This document shows positions 51,414-60,505 of a DNA stretch of 64,000 nucleotides, piece by piece. The stretch's first letter is position 1, and each line of letters starts with the position of its first letter. Both the position numbers and the translations under genes were made by a program. Source of the DNA: Egicoccus halophilus. GTDB lineage: Bacteria > Actinomycetota > Nitriliruptoria > Nitriliruptorales > Nitriliruptoraceae. The notes beneath the pieces were generated by a model. The model searched no databases, was not told the DNA's origin, and worked only from the letters and a program-made list of their open reading frames with translations. The stretch lies in NCBI RefSeq assembly GCF_004300825.1, contig NZ_CP036250.1, forward strand, positions 310,001 through 374,000, written 5' to 3'.

Positions 51414-52415
51414 TCAGCGGGGGTCGTCGGGAGCGGCCGAGGTGTGCTCGGCGAGGTAGCGCTCGGCGTCGATGGCGGCGCGACATCCGGTGCCGGCCGC
51501 GGTGATGGCCTGGCGGTAGATCTGGTCCATGACGTCGCCGCAGGCGAAGACGCCGGGGACGTTGGTCGCGGTCGACGGCTGGTCGACGAGCAGGTAACCC
51601 TCCTCGTCGCGGTCGAGCACCCCATCGAACAGCCAGGTGTTGGGGAGGTGCCCGATGGCCAGGAACAGCCCCTCGCAGGGGAAGTCGCGGGTCTCGCCCG
51701 TCACCGTGTCGCGCAGCAGCAGCCCGCTGACCTGCCCGTCGGCGCCCTGGACCTCGGCGACCTCGGCGTTCCAGACGAACTCGATCCTGTCGTTCTTGAA
51801 CGCTCGCTCCTGCATGATCTTGGAGGCGCGCAGTTCGCTGCGTCGGTGGACGACCGAGACCTTGGAGGCGAACTTCGTCAGGAACATCGCCTCCTCCATG
51901 GCCGAGTCACCGCCACCGACGATCACGACGTGCTTGTCCTTGAAGAAGAACCCGTCGCAGGTCGCGCAGGCGGACACCCCCGAGCCCCACAGCTCCGTCT
52001 CCCCGGGGACCTCGAGCCGGCGCGGCTTGGCACCCGTGGCGACGATGAGCGACCGCGCGGCGATCGTGCGTCCCGACGCGGTCGTCAGGGCCTTGACGGG
52101 ACCCTCGAGGTCGACCGAGGTGACGTCCTCGGTCACGAAGCGGGTGCCGAAGCGCTCCGCCTGGGCACGCATGCCGAGGATCAGCTCCGGCCCCATGATC
52201 CCGTCCGGGAACCCGGGGAAGTTCTCCACGTCGGTGGTCAGGGTGAGCTGTCCACCGGTCGGGCCGCCGTCGACGACACCCTCGACGAGCAGGGGTTCGA
52301 GGTTCGCCCGGGCGGTGTAGAGCGCGGCGGTCAGGCCGGCGGGACCGGACCCGATGATCACGACGTCGTGGACGCGCGTGTCGTCGTCGGAGGCGAGGCG
52401 GTCGATCTCGGACAT
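51414..52415 (-). CDS. trxB: Thioredoxin reductase
   Basis: A 333-residue FAD enzyme. FAD motif GSGPAGLTAA (about 22-31), redox CATC (Cys150, Cys153), NADPH motif GGGDSAMEEA and C-terminal FACGDV. It reduces TrxA with NADPH. First gene of the trxB-trxA pair, as in mycobacteria. Confidence 0.97.
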   Translation of the reverse strand: MSEIDRLASDDDTRVHDVVIIGSGPAGLTAALYTARANLEPLLVEGVVDGGPTGGQLTLTTDVENFPGFPDGIMGPELILGMRAQAERFGTRFVTEDVTSVDLEGPVKALTTASGRTIAARSLIVATGAKPRRLEVPGETELWGSGVSACATCDGFFFKDKHVVIVGGGDSAMEEAMFLTKFASKVSVVHRRSELRASKIMQERAFKNDRIEFVWNAEVAEVQGADGQVSGLLLRDTVTGETRDFPCEGLFLAIGHLPNTWLFDGVLDRDEEGYLLVDQPSTATNVPGVFACGDVMDQIYRQAITAAGTGCRAAIDAERYLAEHTSAAPDDPR

Positions 52416-52564
52416 GCGGGCACCACCTGGAGCGGTCGGGCACGGTCGGGGCGAGCGAGGTCGTGCGTCGTGTGGAGACGCGTCGGGCGTCGTCCGGGAG
52501 CCTAAACGGCCGGACCCGGATCTGGCATTCCCGGATCGGCGGGCGGTTGCCTACCCTGCCGGCC

Positions 52565-53116
52565 GTGGACGCCGTGACCTGCCCCCGCCATCCCGACGTC
52601 GAGACGCGGTTGTCGTGCTCGGCGTGCGACACGCCGATCTGTGCCGGCTGCGGTGTCGAGGCAGCCGTGGGCTACCAGTGCCCGGACTGTGCTCGGCAGC
52701 GTGGCGGTGACACGGCTCCGGACCGTCGTCGTGCACCGGGTCGCGACCGTCGTCGTCCCGGCGACGGGTCGCCGTCCGGTCCCCGGCTGCCGGCCGGCAC
52801 GCTGGCCCGCGCCGTGGCGATCGGTCTCGCGGCCGCGGTGGCCGGAGGGCTGCTGCTCGGTCCCATCCTGCTCGGTGGGGCGTTCTTCCTGATCTCGGCC
52901 GGTGTCATCGGTTGGTGCGTCGCCCGGGCGGTCTACTGGGCCACCGAGGAGGCCAACTCCCCGTTCGTCCGGGCCTGGGCGTTGACGGCGGCGGGGTTCA
53001 GCGTCGCGGTGGGGTTGGTCACCGCGAGCGCCCCAGGGACGGCCGCGAGCGAACTTGCCTACCTCGCCTTCCCCGCCGCGATGTACGGCGGATGGATCGT
53101 GGTCCGACAGCGGTGA
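52565..53116 (+). CDS. Membrane protein with B-box-type zinc finger
   Basis: A 183-residue protein read from GTG 52565. The N-terminus has CPRHPDVETRLSCSACDTPI followed by CAGCGVEAAVGYQCPDC, the zinc finger found ahead of actinobacterial rhomboid proteases. Here it is joined to about four helices without the rhomboid GASG/H active site. TACCCT ends seven bases before GTG and there is no ribosome-binding site, suggesting a leaderless mRNA. Function unknown. Confidence 0.75.
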   Translation: MDAVTCPRHPDVETRLSCSACDTPICAGCGVEAAVGYQCPDCARQRGGDTAPDRRRAPGRDRRRPGDGSPSGPRLPAGTLARAVAIGLAAAVAGGLLLGPILLGGAFFLISAGVIGWCVARAVYWATEEANSPFVRAWALTAAGFSVAVGLVTASAPGTAASELAYLAFPAAMYGGWIVVRQR

Positions 53117-53160
53117 GACCGCAGGCGCCGGGCCGCTCGGTCCGGTCCGCGTCCGTGCGC

Positions 53161-53184
53161 CCCGCCCGCTGCGGCCCGGGCGGG
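53161..53184. terminator. Stem-loop between convergent genes
   Basis: Arms CCCGCCCG and CGGGCGGG with an 8-base loop sit between the zinc-finger gene and the anti-sigma gene. It could serve both strands. Confidence 0.45.
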
Positions 53185-53192
53185 TCGGGTGG

Positions 53193-54257
53193 TCACTCCG
53201 CGATGGCGAGCACGTCACAGGTGTCGGCGGCGAGGGCCACGACCAGGGGACGCTCGTGGCGTCCGCTGGCGGGGTCGAGGGTGACGCCGGCGATCACGAC
53301 CGCCGATCGGCCGTCGAGCGTGCCGACGTCGACGTAGGCCGGGATCGCGTCCGGTACGGCCTGGGCCAGCTGCGGCACGCAGCGACCGGCGGCGTCGAGC
53401 GTGGTGCCGTCGACCGGACCGACGACGGCGATCGGCACCTCGGCCGCGTCCGGCGCGGCGTACGCCTCGGTCCACACGGTCGCGAGCCGCGCGCCGGCGC
53501 CGGCGTCGAGTGCGCGAGCGGCGAGGACGGCGACCTCCGGGACGGCGGCGAGCTCCGGCAGCTCGGCGCGTCCGTAGGTCCCCCCCGCGGTCAACGTCGG
53601 GAGCTCGCCGGGCGCCGTGCCCGTGGTCGCCTCCTCGGTCGCGTCGGCGGCCCCCGCGCCGGCCGCGTCACCGGCCCGCTCCTGCGGAGGCGCGTCGGCC
53701 GCCGCGTCGGCGGACTCCTCCTCGGGGGCGTCGGCGTCGTCCGCCGCGGGCGCGTCCTCGGCCGGGGCCTCCATCGTGGCGATCCCGTCCTCGGTCGCGT
53801 CCAACTCGGTGGTCTCCTCCGGCAGTGCGAGGTCGGTGGCGGCGGTGTCGCCCCCGCCGGCACCGAGACCGGCCAGTCCGGCGACCCCGGCCACGACCAC
53901 CACCGCGGCGGCGACCCCGGCCACGGCGGTCCACCGCGACGCCGATCGGCGGGCGGCGAGCTCGTCGCGGCGTCCGAGCTGCGCCTCTGCGCCGGCCCGG
54001 GGATCGGGCGCGGACCGGTCGACGGGCGGGGTGAGGACGGCGTCGAGCTCGGGAGCGAGCCGGGCACGCAGTCGGTCCTCGAAACCCTCGGGAAGTGCGG
54101 TTGCGGGCAGCGCCGCCAACGCCGCGTCCGCGCGTCGCGCCGCGTTGAGCTGCGCGCGCAGCGCGGCGTCCCGGGCGAGTTCCGCCTCGAAGGCGGCGCG
54201 CTCGTCCGGGGTCGACGCGTCCGACAGGTAGTCGGCGATGCGCTGGGCGGGATCCAC
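53193..54257 (-). CDS. Anti-sigma factor-like membrane protein
   Basis: A 354-residue protein from GTG 54257. The cytosolic N-terminus (IADYLSDASTPDERAAFEAELA) resembles zinc-less anti-sigma domains. One helix (about 133-155) leads to an acidic, Ala/Glu/Asp-rich linker and an extracytoplasmic domain with a single pair of Cys. It lies downstream of the ECF sigma, the SigM/RsmA-like position. It probably holds the sigma factor until an envelope signal comes. Confidence 0.8.
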   Translation of the reverse strand: MDPAQRIADYLSDASTPDERAAFEAELARDAALRAQLNAARRADAALAALPATALPEGFEDRLRARLAPELDAVLTPPVDRSAPDPRAGAEAQLGRRDELAARRSASRWTAVAGVAAAVVVVAGVAGLAGLGAGGGDTAATDLALPEETTELDATEDGIATMEAPAEDAPAADDADAPEEESADAAADAPPQERAGDAAGAGAADATEEATTGTAPGELPTLTAGGTYGRAELPELAAVPEVAVLAARALDAGAGARLATVWTEAYAAPDAAEVPIAVVGPVDGTTLDAAGRCVPQLAQAVPDAIPAYVDVGTLDGRSAVVIAGVTLDPASGRHERPLVVALAADTCDVLAIAE

Positions 54258-54429
54258 GGGGAGGTTCGTTCCTGGGGGTGATCGGCGCGTTCGTCGCCGG
54301 CCGGGCACACGGCCACTGGTCGGCACCCTGGGGCGCGGTGGGACGTTGCGAGGCCTCCGGGGGTTGCACGACGGGCGCGTCGTGCGCGGCCGGGAGACGC
54401 AGCCGGGCGGGACGGTGAAGCAGCGGTGG

Positions 54430-55095
54430 TCAGGCCGGAGGGCCGCGCGTCTGCAGGTCCGACGCGGGGGGACGTCGGTCGGCGGGTGCGTCGTCCGCAG
54501 CGCGGGCGGCGGGTGAGCGCGGGTCGGGCTCCTCGCGCAACAGTTCGCCGAGACGGACCCGGGCGCGCGAGACCCGGCTCTTGACCGTGCCCACGGGCAG
54601 GTCCGCGGCCGCGGCCGCCTCGGCGTAGGTCAGGCCCTCCACGGCGACCAGCAGCAGCAACCGGCGCGAGGTCGCGTCGAGCTCGGCCAGCGCGGTCTGC
54701 AGGGTCGAGGCGGTCTCGCGGGCCGTGAGCACGTCCTCGGCCGCCCGGTCGCCGCCGACGGCCGCGACGTCGTCGACCGGGGTCGAGGGGCGCCGGGCGT
54801 CGTAGCGCACGTGGTCGGTGCACACGTTGCGGGCCACACGGTAGAGCCAGGTCGACAGCTTCGCGTCGCCGCGGAAACCGGCCGCTCCCCGGGCGAGCCG
54901 CACGAAGGTCTCCTGGGCGGCGTCCTCGGCGTCCGAGGGAGCACCGAGCACCTGCAGGCACACCGCGAACACGCGCCGCTGGTAGCGGTGGACCAGTTCG
55001 GTGAACGCGGCCTCGCGCGGGCCCGCGGGCAGCGCCGCGTCGTTGAAGCGGGCGAGCACGGCCTCGTCGCTGTGCTCCGCCAACGGTCCGTTCAT
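54430..55095 (-). CDS. ECF RNA polymerase sigma factor (SigM-like position)
   Basis: A 221-residue sigma factor. Region 2 (AFTELVHRYQRRVFAVCLQVLG, WLYRVARNVCTDHVR) and region 4 (LLLVAVEGLTYAEAAAAADLPVGTVKSRVSRAR) are clear. The C-terminal tail is Pro/Arg/Asp-rich. It starts 7 bases after the kinase stop. The same place in mycobacteria is held by sigM, an envelope/oxidative stress sigma. Confidence 0.93.
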   Translation of the reverse strand: MNGPLAEHSDEAVLARFNDAALPAGPREAAFTELVHRYQRRVFAVCLQVLGAPSDAEDAAQETFVRLARGAAGFRGDAKLSTWLYRVARNVCTDHVRYDARRPSTPVDDVAAVGGDRAAEDVLTARETASTLQTALAELDATSRRLLLLVAVEGLTYAEAAAAADLPVGTVKSRVSRARVRLGELLREEPDPRSPAARAADDAPADRRPPASDLQTRGPPA

Positions 55096-55102
55096 GGCCG
55101 GG

Positions 55103-56761
55103 TCACGACGGGCCGAGGAACTGGACCTCGGAGATCTCGGCGGTGAACTGGCCACTGGCGTTCGGTGACAGTCCCGTGATCCACAGCAGCCAGTACCGCT
55201 CGTTGGTGGGCGAGAGCTGGAAGGGCTGGGAGGCGCGGATGTCCGCCTGCGCCGCGCGGTAGTTCCCCCAGGCGGTCGGCCCCTGCTCGAGGGGCGGCAG
55301 CTCGGCGGCGGCGTACAGCTCCACGTCCACACCGCCACGTACCAGTTGCACCACGACGTTGCGGACCTCCACCGGCTCGCCGAGGTCGATGACGAGCCCG
55401 ACGCCCTCCTTGAGCCCTTCGAAGCCCTCGTCGGCGTAGGTGGACGTGCTCCAGGCCGTCTGCAGGTCCCCGTCGATCGCGCGCGACGCCTCACCGGCGT
55501 TGTCGCCGGCACCGGGCGAGGACGGGTCGAGCACGACCGCGGACGTCGGACGCCACTCGACCGCGGCGGCCGTCTCCGGGCGCTCGCCGCCGCGCAGGGA
55601 GAGCGCCACGAACACGGCCACCAGGGTCAGCACGACGCTCGTGGTGACGGCGGTCGCCAGCCGGGTGGCGTACTCGCGGCGGGTTCCCGGGATCGGCCCG
55701 GAGAACCGGTGGTCGTCGGGGAGCGGATCGCTGGGTTCGCGGCCCTGCGCGTCGGCGAGCAGGCCGGCGGTCACCTCGCTGGGCTTGACCGGGACGAGCT
55801 CGCCGAGCGCCGCCGCCATCGTGGCCCCGTCGTCGTAGCGCTCGACGCGGTCGCGGCGGGTGGCGCGCACGACGACGTCGTCGAGGCCGCGGGGTACGTC
55901 GGCCACCAGCTGCCGGGGTGGCATCAGCTCGTAGCTCAGGCGCATGGCGGCGGTCGCCGTCGGGGTGTCACCGCTGAAGGCGGGGCGCCCGGTCAGGCAC
56001 TCGTAGAGGACGACGCCGAGCGCGTAGATGTCCGCGCGGGCGTCGACGTTGGCGTCCTCGAGTTGCTCGGGCGCGACGTAGGCGGCCGTGCCGACCACGG
56101 TCCCGGGGCTCGTCAGCGTGGCGTCCGCGCCCGAGAGCGCCTTGGCGATGCCGAAGTCGGTCACCTTCACGGTGCCGTCGGAGGCCAGCAGGATGTTGGC
56201 CGGCTTGACGTCGCGGTGCACGAGGCCGTGCGCGTGGGCCTCCCCGAGTGCGGCCGCGACCTGTTCACCGATGGCGGCCACCACGAGCGGGTCGAGCCGG
56301 CCGTGGTCGCGGAGCACGTCGCGCAGACTCGGTCCGTCGACGTGCTCCATCACGAGATAGACGAGCTCGTCGTCGCGGCCGGTGTCGTAGATCCGCACGG
56401 CGTTGGGGTGGTTGAGCTGCGCCGCGGCGCGGGACTCGCGTTCGAAGCGCTCGACGACGGTGGGGTCGGTCGCGTGGTGGGGATGCAGGAGCTTGATGGC
56501 CACCGAACGGGACAGGTTCTCGTCGAAGGCGCGCCAGACGATGGCGGCCCCGCCGGAGGCGATGGGCTCCTCGAGGTGGTAGCGGCCACCCACGTGGGAC
56601 CGGTCCGGCCACGGCCGGTGCTCGCCCGGTGCGACGACACCCCCACCGTTGGTGGCCACCGCCCGGACGTCGTCGAACGACGCCGCGCCCGTCACCGTGG
56701 GCGCGTCGCCGTCCTCGTGCGTCGCCGGGTCGGCGCGCTCCGGTCGTTGCTGCTGAACCAC
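55103..56761 (-). CDS. Ser/Thr protein kinase with extracytoplasmic discoidin-like domain
   Basis: A 552-residue protein from GTG 56761 with GAGGGG upstream. After a 60-residue leader comes a kinase domain with Lys90 (VAIK), Glu109, [11 protein letters not shown] (Asp184), DFG (202-204) and APE (230-232): all catalytic residues are intact. One helix (about 368-389) leads to an outer domain with [15 protein letters not shown], as in the C-terminal part of mycobacterial MviN/Rv3910. No MurJ domain is attached or adjacent. It is the first gene of the sigma/anti-sigma operon. Confidence 0.92.
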   Translation of the reverse strand: MVQQQRPERADPATHEDGDAPTVTGAASFDDVRAVATNGGGVVAPGEHRPWPDRSHVGGRYHLEEPIASGGAAIVWRAFDENLSRSVAIKLLHPHHATDPTVVERFERESRAAAQLNHPNAVRIYDTGRDDELVYLVMEHVDGPSLRDVLRDHGRLDPLVVAAIGEQVAAALGEAHAHGLVHRDVKPANILLASDGTVKVTDFGIAKALSGADATLTSPGTVVGTAAYVAPEQLEDANVDARADIYALGVVLYECLTGRPAFSGDTPTATAAMRLSYELMPPRQLVADVPRGLDDVVVRATRRDRVERYDDGATMAAALGELVPVKPSEVTAGLLADAQGREPSDPLPDDHRFSGPIPGTRREYATRLATAVTTSVVLTLVAVFVALSLRGGERPETAAAVEWRPTSAVVLDPSSPGAGDNAGEASRAIDGDLQTAWSTSTYADEGFEGLKEGVGLVIDLGEPVEVRNVVVQLVRGGVDVELYAAAELPPLEQGPTAWGNYRAAQADIRASQPFQLSPTNERYWLLWITGLSPNASGQFTAEISEVQFLGPS

Positions 56762-56816
56762 GTACCCCTCGTTGTGGCGGTGCGGCCCCAGGTCTGGCAG
56801 TTCACGGTCTGCGGAT

Positions 56817-56863
56817 GCACGGATCCACACCGTGCTGGTTCCACCGGTGGCTGACCACCGGTG
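56817..56863 (-). promoter_or_regulatory. Candidate ECF-type promoter and palindromes upstream of the kinase gene
   Basis: On the minus strand GGAAC (56842-56838), 16 bases and CGTGC (56821-56817) give a SigM/ECF-like -35/-10 pair. Just upstream two palindromes CCACCGGTGG (56841-56850) and CCACCGGTG (56855-56863) are spaced by four bases and could bind a regulator. It would make the sigma factor autoregulated. Support is by pattern only. Confidence 0.4.
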
Positions 56864-57055
56864 CGGATCTTCAGGTTCCCACCAGAATCGCCTGGTGGGC
56901 GGTCAACTGTACGCGTCCGCCCCGCGGCGGCGTCGAGCGGTGTGCGGCCAGGGCTGTGGCGTCAGGTGCCGACCGCCGGTTCCGACCGCGCACGAAGTAT
57001 CCCCGCCGACGCGGACCTCCGACCGATCTGTCCCCCCGTGTGCGCTCATCGCCCG

Positions 57056-59275
57056 TCATGTGCGCTCGCCGTGCTTCACGGGATCCGGAGGAGGCTCGAC
57101 CACCGCCAGACGTGGCGGTCGCGGGCGGCGTCGCCGGAGCGCCCCGGCCAGGAGCAGCAGCAGGACGGCCCCACCCGTCGCCGCCAGGGCAGGACCCGAG
57201 ATGGCGGCGGAACGCACCGAGAGGGTGGTGCGCTCCAGCGTGTGGGTCCCGGTCGGGTCGGTGACCCGCACGGCCACGCTGAACGTGCCGGTCGACAGCG
57301 CCCGGGTGGCGAACGACACCGTCTGCGCGGCGCCCTCGGTCAGTTCGATGACCTCCGAGCGTTGCCCGTCGGGCCACACCAGTCGCCCCTGCGAAGCCAC
57401 CTCGACCCGGACGGCGATCGGACCCCCCCGCGTGCGCTGCAGGGTCACCGGGATCTGCCCCGTGTCGGAGGTCAGCGTCACGCGCGAGCCGCTGGCCACG
57501 ACCACGTCGCCGAAGGTCTCCTCGATCGTGCGTCGGACGTCGCGGACCAGCGCTTCACCGGCGGTGCCCCCGTTGTCGAGGTTGGTGGCCGACGTGGAAC
57601 GCAACAGCACGTCGTGCAGTTCGGACGGCGTCCGACCGTCCGCGGTGTCGGCGTCGTCGGGCAGGGCCGTCTCCAGGGCCGAGAGTTCGGCGACTGTCTC
57701 GGAAAGCGAGGCCGCCAGCGCGGGATCCAGCGACACCGCGGTCGTGCCGTGCAGTCGGACCGGGGTGGCGGCCTGACGGCCCAGCGCGGCCTGGTGCCCG
57801 GGGCTCGTCAGCTGCGCCCACGGCGCGGTCTCGAGCGCGTCGAGCAGGCGCTCGGCGGTCTCCGCGCTCGGTGCCCAGTCGTCGGGCGGGAGCAGCAGCA
57901 GGCTGCGCCCGGTGGCGCCGGGTGCCTGGAACCAGGCCTGGGCCGTCTCGGCGAGGATGCGCTGCGCGTCGACGACCGGTCCCGCCCCCGAGGGTGGCGA
58001 CGCGAGCCAGGCGCCGATCTGACGGTCGGCCACGATGGCCGTGAACAGGCGCCCCGAGTTCGACCGCAGCGGCGCGAGGGCGGTCACCTCCTCGCCGGTG
58101 CGGTCCGCCACCGCCGAGGTCGGCACCAGCACCTGGTCACCAGGCACGAGGTCGAGCACCTCCGGGGTGAGACGCTCGTCGGCCAGGTAGGTCGCGGCGT
58201 CGGAGGCACGGTCGAGCTGCAGGGCGAGCCGACGGCGGCCCTCGACGGCGGCCTCGGCACCCAGTGCGGTGAGCTCGGTGCCGTGTCGGGACAGCGCGGT
58301 GACGTCGGCGTCGGCGTAGGCACCGGCGACCGGCGCGAACGGCAGCCCGCGGGACACGTCCCGCAGCCGGTGCAGGGTCTCCCGCGCGAGCTGCGCCGGC
58401 GGGTCCTCCGGGTCGACCAGCCGGGTCTCGCTGGACCCGTCGGGCCGCCGCGTGACCGCCGTGAAGCCGTCGGCGCGATCGCGCAGGTCCTCGGCCAGCG
58501 CGACCGACGGGGCGAGCACCACCGGTGGGTCGGTGCGCCGCTCGAGCGTGGCGAGCAGGACGTCGAGGCGCTCACCGGGTTCGATGGCCCGGTCGACGCC
58601 CTCCTCGTAGGTGCCGTTGGCGCCCTGCCAGGGGCGGTCGCCCACCGGCCACACCAGGCTCGTCAGCAGGGGGTCGGTCACCGGCTGCGGGAGCCACACG
58701 ACGGCGGTGTGGACCTCGGCGAGCACGTCCGTGCCGCGTGCCACGGCGATCCCGAGCGGGTAGACGCCGCCGCCGTCCCAGTCGACGTCGTCGACCTCCA
58801 CGGCCACCTGGACCCCGGCGATCGCGTCCGGTGCGATCGCGTCACCGGACCGGATCGGCTCGTCGTGCAGGACCTGCTGCGGCTCGGTGTCCGGGCCGTC
58901 GCCCAGCGCGTCGTGCAGTTGGCCACGCGAGCGGACCGGGGCGTGCAGTTCGACGATCAGGCGGAGTTGGTCGAGGGGTTGGTCTCCGGTGTTCTCGACC
59001 AGGACCCGCAGCAGCAACTCGTCCTCGGTCCCGGGTGCGTGCGTGCGCGGGTCGAGTCGGGACGTGTCAACCACGGCCGTGCCCGGACCGAGCACACCGG
59101 TCAGCTCCGACACGGTCACCTGCAGGTCGCTCACCGGCTCGGTCGCCGACTGTGCGGTCGCCGGCGCTGGCGCCGGCAACGCGAGCGCGGCGAGCAGCCC
59201 GAACGTGGCCAGCCAGGCCCGCCGGCCGTGGCGGCGCGGGGCCGCGGCCGGTCCGCGGCGTCCGCGTTGGGTCAC
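57056..59275 (-). CDS. DUF6049-type extracytoplasmic membrane protein
   Basis: A 739-residue protein starting in a GTGA overlap with the NUDIX gene. The signal peptide (RRAWLATFGLLAALALPAPA) is followed by a very large outer domain with NEW3-like beta segments (LLLRVLVENTGDQPLDQL) and a central region resembling polysaccharide deacetylase folds. A helix near 707-724 and a basic Arg/Pro tail close it. It matches the position and architecture of mycobacterial Rv3909. Function unknown, linked with MurJ-MviN regulation by synteny. Confidence 0.82.
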   Translation of the reverse strand: MTQRGRRGPAAAPRRHGRRAWLATFGLLAALALPAPAPATAQSATEPVSDLQVTVSELTGVLGPGTAVVDTSRLDPRTHAPGTEDELLLRVLVENTGDQPLDQLRLIVELHAPVRSRGQLHDALGDGPDTEPQQVLHDEPIRSGDAIAPDAIAGVQVAVEVDDVDWDGGGVYPLGIAVARGTDVLAEVHTAVVWLPQPVTDPLLTSLVWPVGDRPWQGANGTYEEGVDRAIEPGERLDVLLATLERRTDPPVVLAPSVALAEDLRDRADGFTAVTRRPDGSSETRLVDPEDPPAQLARETLHRLRDVSRGLPFAPVAGAYADADVTALSRHGTELTALGAEAAVEGRRRLALQLDRASDAATYLADERLTPEVLDLVPGDQVLVPTSAVADRTGEEVTALAPLRSNSGRLFTAIVADRQIGAWLASPPSGAGPVVDAQRILAETAQAWFQAPGATGRSLLLLPPDDWAPSAETAERLLDALETAPWAQLTSPGHQAALGRQAATPVRLHGTTAVSLDPALAASLSETVAELSALETALPDDADTADGRTPSELHDVLLRSTSATNLDNGGTAGEALVRDVRRTIEETFGDVVVASGSRVTLTSDTGQIPVTLQRTRGGPIAVRVEVASQGRLVWPDGQRSEVIELTEGAAQTVSFATRALSTGTFSVAVRVTDPTGTHTLERTTLSVRSAAISGPALAATGGAVLLLLLAGALRRRRPRPPRLAVVEPPPDPVKHGERT

Positions 59276-59760
59276 CGGTCGGCTCCCAGGTCGACGGTAC
59301 GCACCGGTTGGACCAGCGCCGGTCGGGTCGCCGCGGCGGCCTCGACGAGCTTGCGCTCGTTGCGGTGGGCGAGTCGGACCAGCGCGACGTCGACCGGCAC
59401 CCACTCGACGTGCTCGGCCTCGTCGTCGCGGGCACCGGCGGCGAGGCCGTCCCACCACATGAAGAAGTAGTGCACGAACTTGTGGTAACGGATCTGGTCG
59501 GGACGCCACACGAACCAGTAGTCGATCGTCCCGAGCAGCGGCCCGAGGATGGCCCCGTGGCCGGTCTCCTCACGCACTTCGCGCAGGGCGGCCTCCTCGT
59601 CGGTCTCGCCCGCCTCGATGCCGCCCTTGGGTAGGGTCCACTGCGGCTTGCCGGCCGCGTTGCGCCGGGCGATGAGCAGGACCCAACGCCGGCCGTCGGG
59701 CCGGTCGTCGCACACCACGCCACCCGCCGAGGTGGCGCGGCGCGTGGGATACCTGGGCAT
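59272..59760 (-). CDS. NUDIX hydrolase
   Basis: A 162-residue pyrophosphohydrolase with the NUDIX box GGIEAGETDEEAALREVREETG cut as GGIEAGETDEE at about 46 and REVREETG at about 60. Its place next to the DUF6049-type gene corresponds to mycobacterial MutT4 (Rv3908). It probably cleans oxidised nucleotides or hydrolyses diadenosine-type substrates. Confidence 0.92.
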   Translation of the reverse strand: MPRYPTRRATSAGGVVCDDRPDGRRWVLLIARRNAAGKPQWTLPKGGIEAGETDEEAALREVREETGHGAILGPLLGTIDYWFVWRPDQIRYHKFVHYFFMWWDGLAAGARDDEAEHVEWVPVDVALVRLAHRNERKLVEAAAATRPALVQPVRTVDLGADR

Positions 59761-59844
59761 GGACCGAGGGTAGCGAGCCGGGCGTCACCCGGACCGGGGG
59801 CGGACGACGACCGGTCACCACGACCAGACAGGACGGGCCCGACG

Positions 59845-60306
59845 ATGCGTGCACTGGTCCAGCGGGTCACCGAGGCATGGGTCACCTCCGCGCCGACGCG
59901 CGGGGAGACGCACGAGGAGGTCGGTCGCATCGGCCGGGGACTGCTCGTGCTGCTCGGCGTCACCGACGCCGACGACCCCGCCGTCGCGCGACGGATGGCG
60001 GACAAGCTGTGGCACCTGCGCGTGTTCGAGGACGACGCGGGGGCGATGAACCGCAGCGCGGCCGATGTCGGGGGCGCACTGCTCGTGGTGAGCCAGTTCA
60101 CCCTCTACGGCGACGCGCGCAAGGGCCGTCGACCGTCCTTCGTGGCGGCCGCTCGGCCGGAGCACGCCGAGCCGCTCGTCGAGGCGGTGGCGGACCGTCT
60201 GCGCGAGGCGGGGGCGACGGTGGCGAGCGGCCGGTTCCGTACGCACATGCAGGTCGGCCTGGTCAACGACGGGCCCGTGACCCTGCTGGTCGAGCTCGAC
60301 ACCTGA
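59845..60306 (+). CDS. dtd: D-aminoacyl-tRNA deacylase
   Basis: A 153-residue enzyme that recycles D-aminoacyl-tRNA. MRALVQRVTEAWV at the start, SQFTLYGDARKGRRPSF and NDGPVTLLVELD hold the two conserved active-site loops (SQFTL and NxGPxT). It is divergent from the NUDIX gene. Confidence 0.96.
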   Translation: MRALVQRVTEAWVTSAPTRGETHEEVGRIGRGLLVLLGVTDADDPAVARRMADKLWHLRVFEDDAGAMNRSAADVGGALLVVSQFTLYGDARKGRRPSFVAAARPEHAEPLVEAVADRLREAGATVASGRFRTHMQVGLVNDGPVTLLVELDT

Positions 60307-60505
60307 GCGACACGCACGGGCGACATCCGACCCCGGGAACCTGCCGCCGCTGCGGCGCGGCGTCCACACGACGCGCCGCAGCGCGGCGCACGGGTGCCGC
60401 ACGTGTGCTCGATCCGGCGGGAGCGCGGCCGACGGGGTCCTGCGACCGGCCGGCACGCCGCCGGCAGCTTCGCACCGGCGTCCGCCGTGAGGAAGGGACG
60501 GGCCG

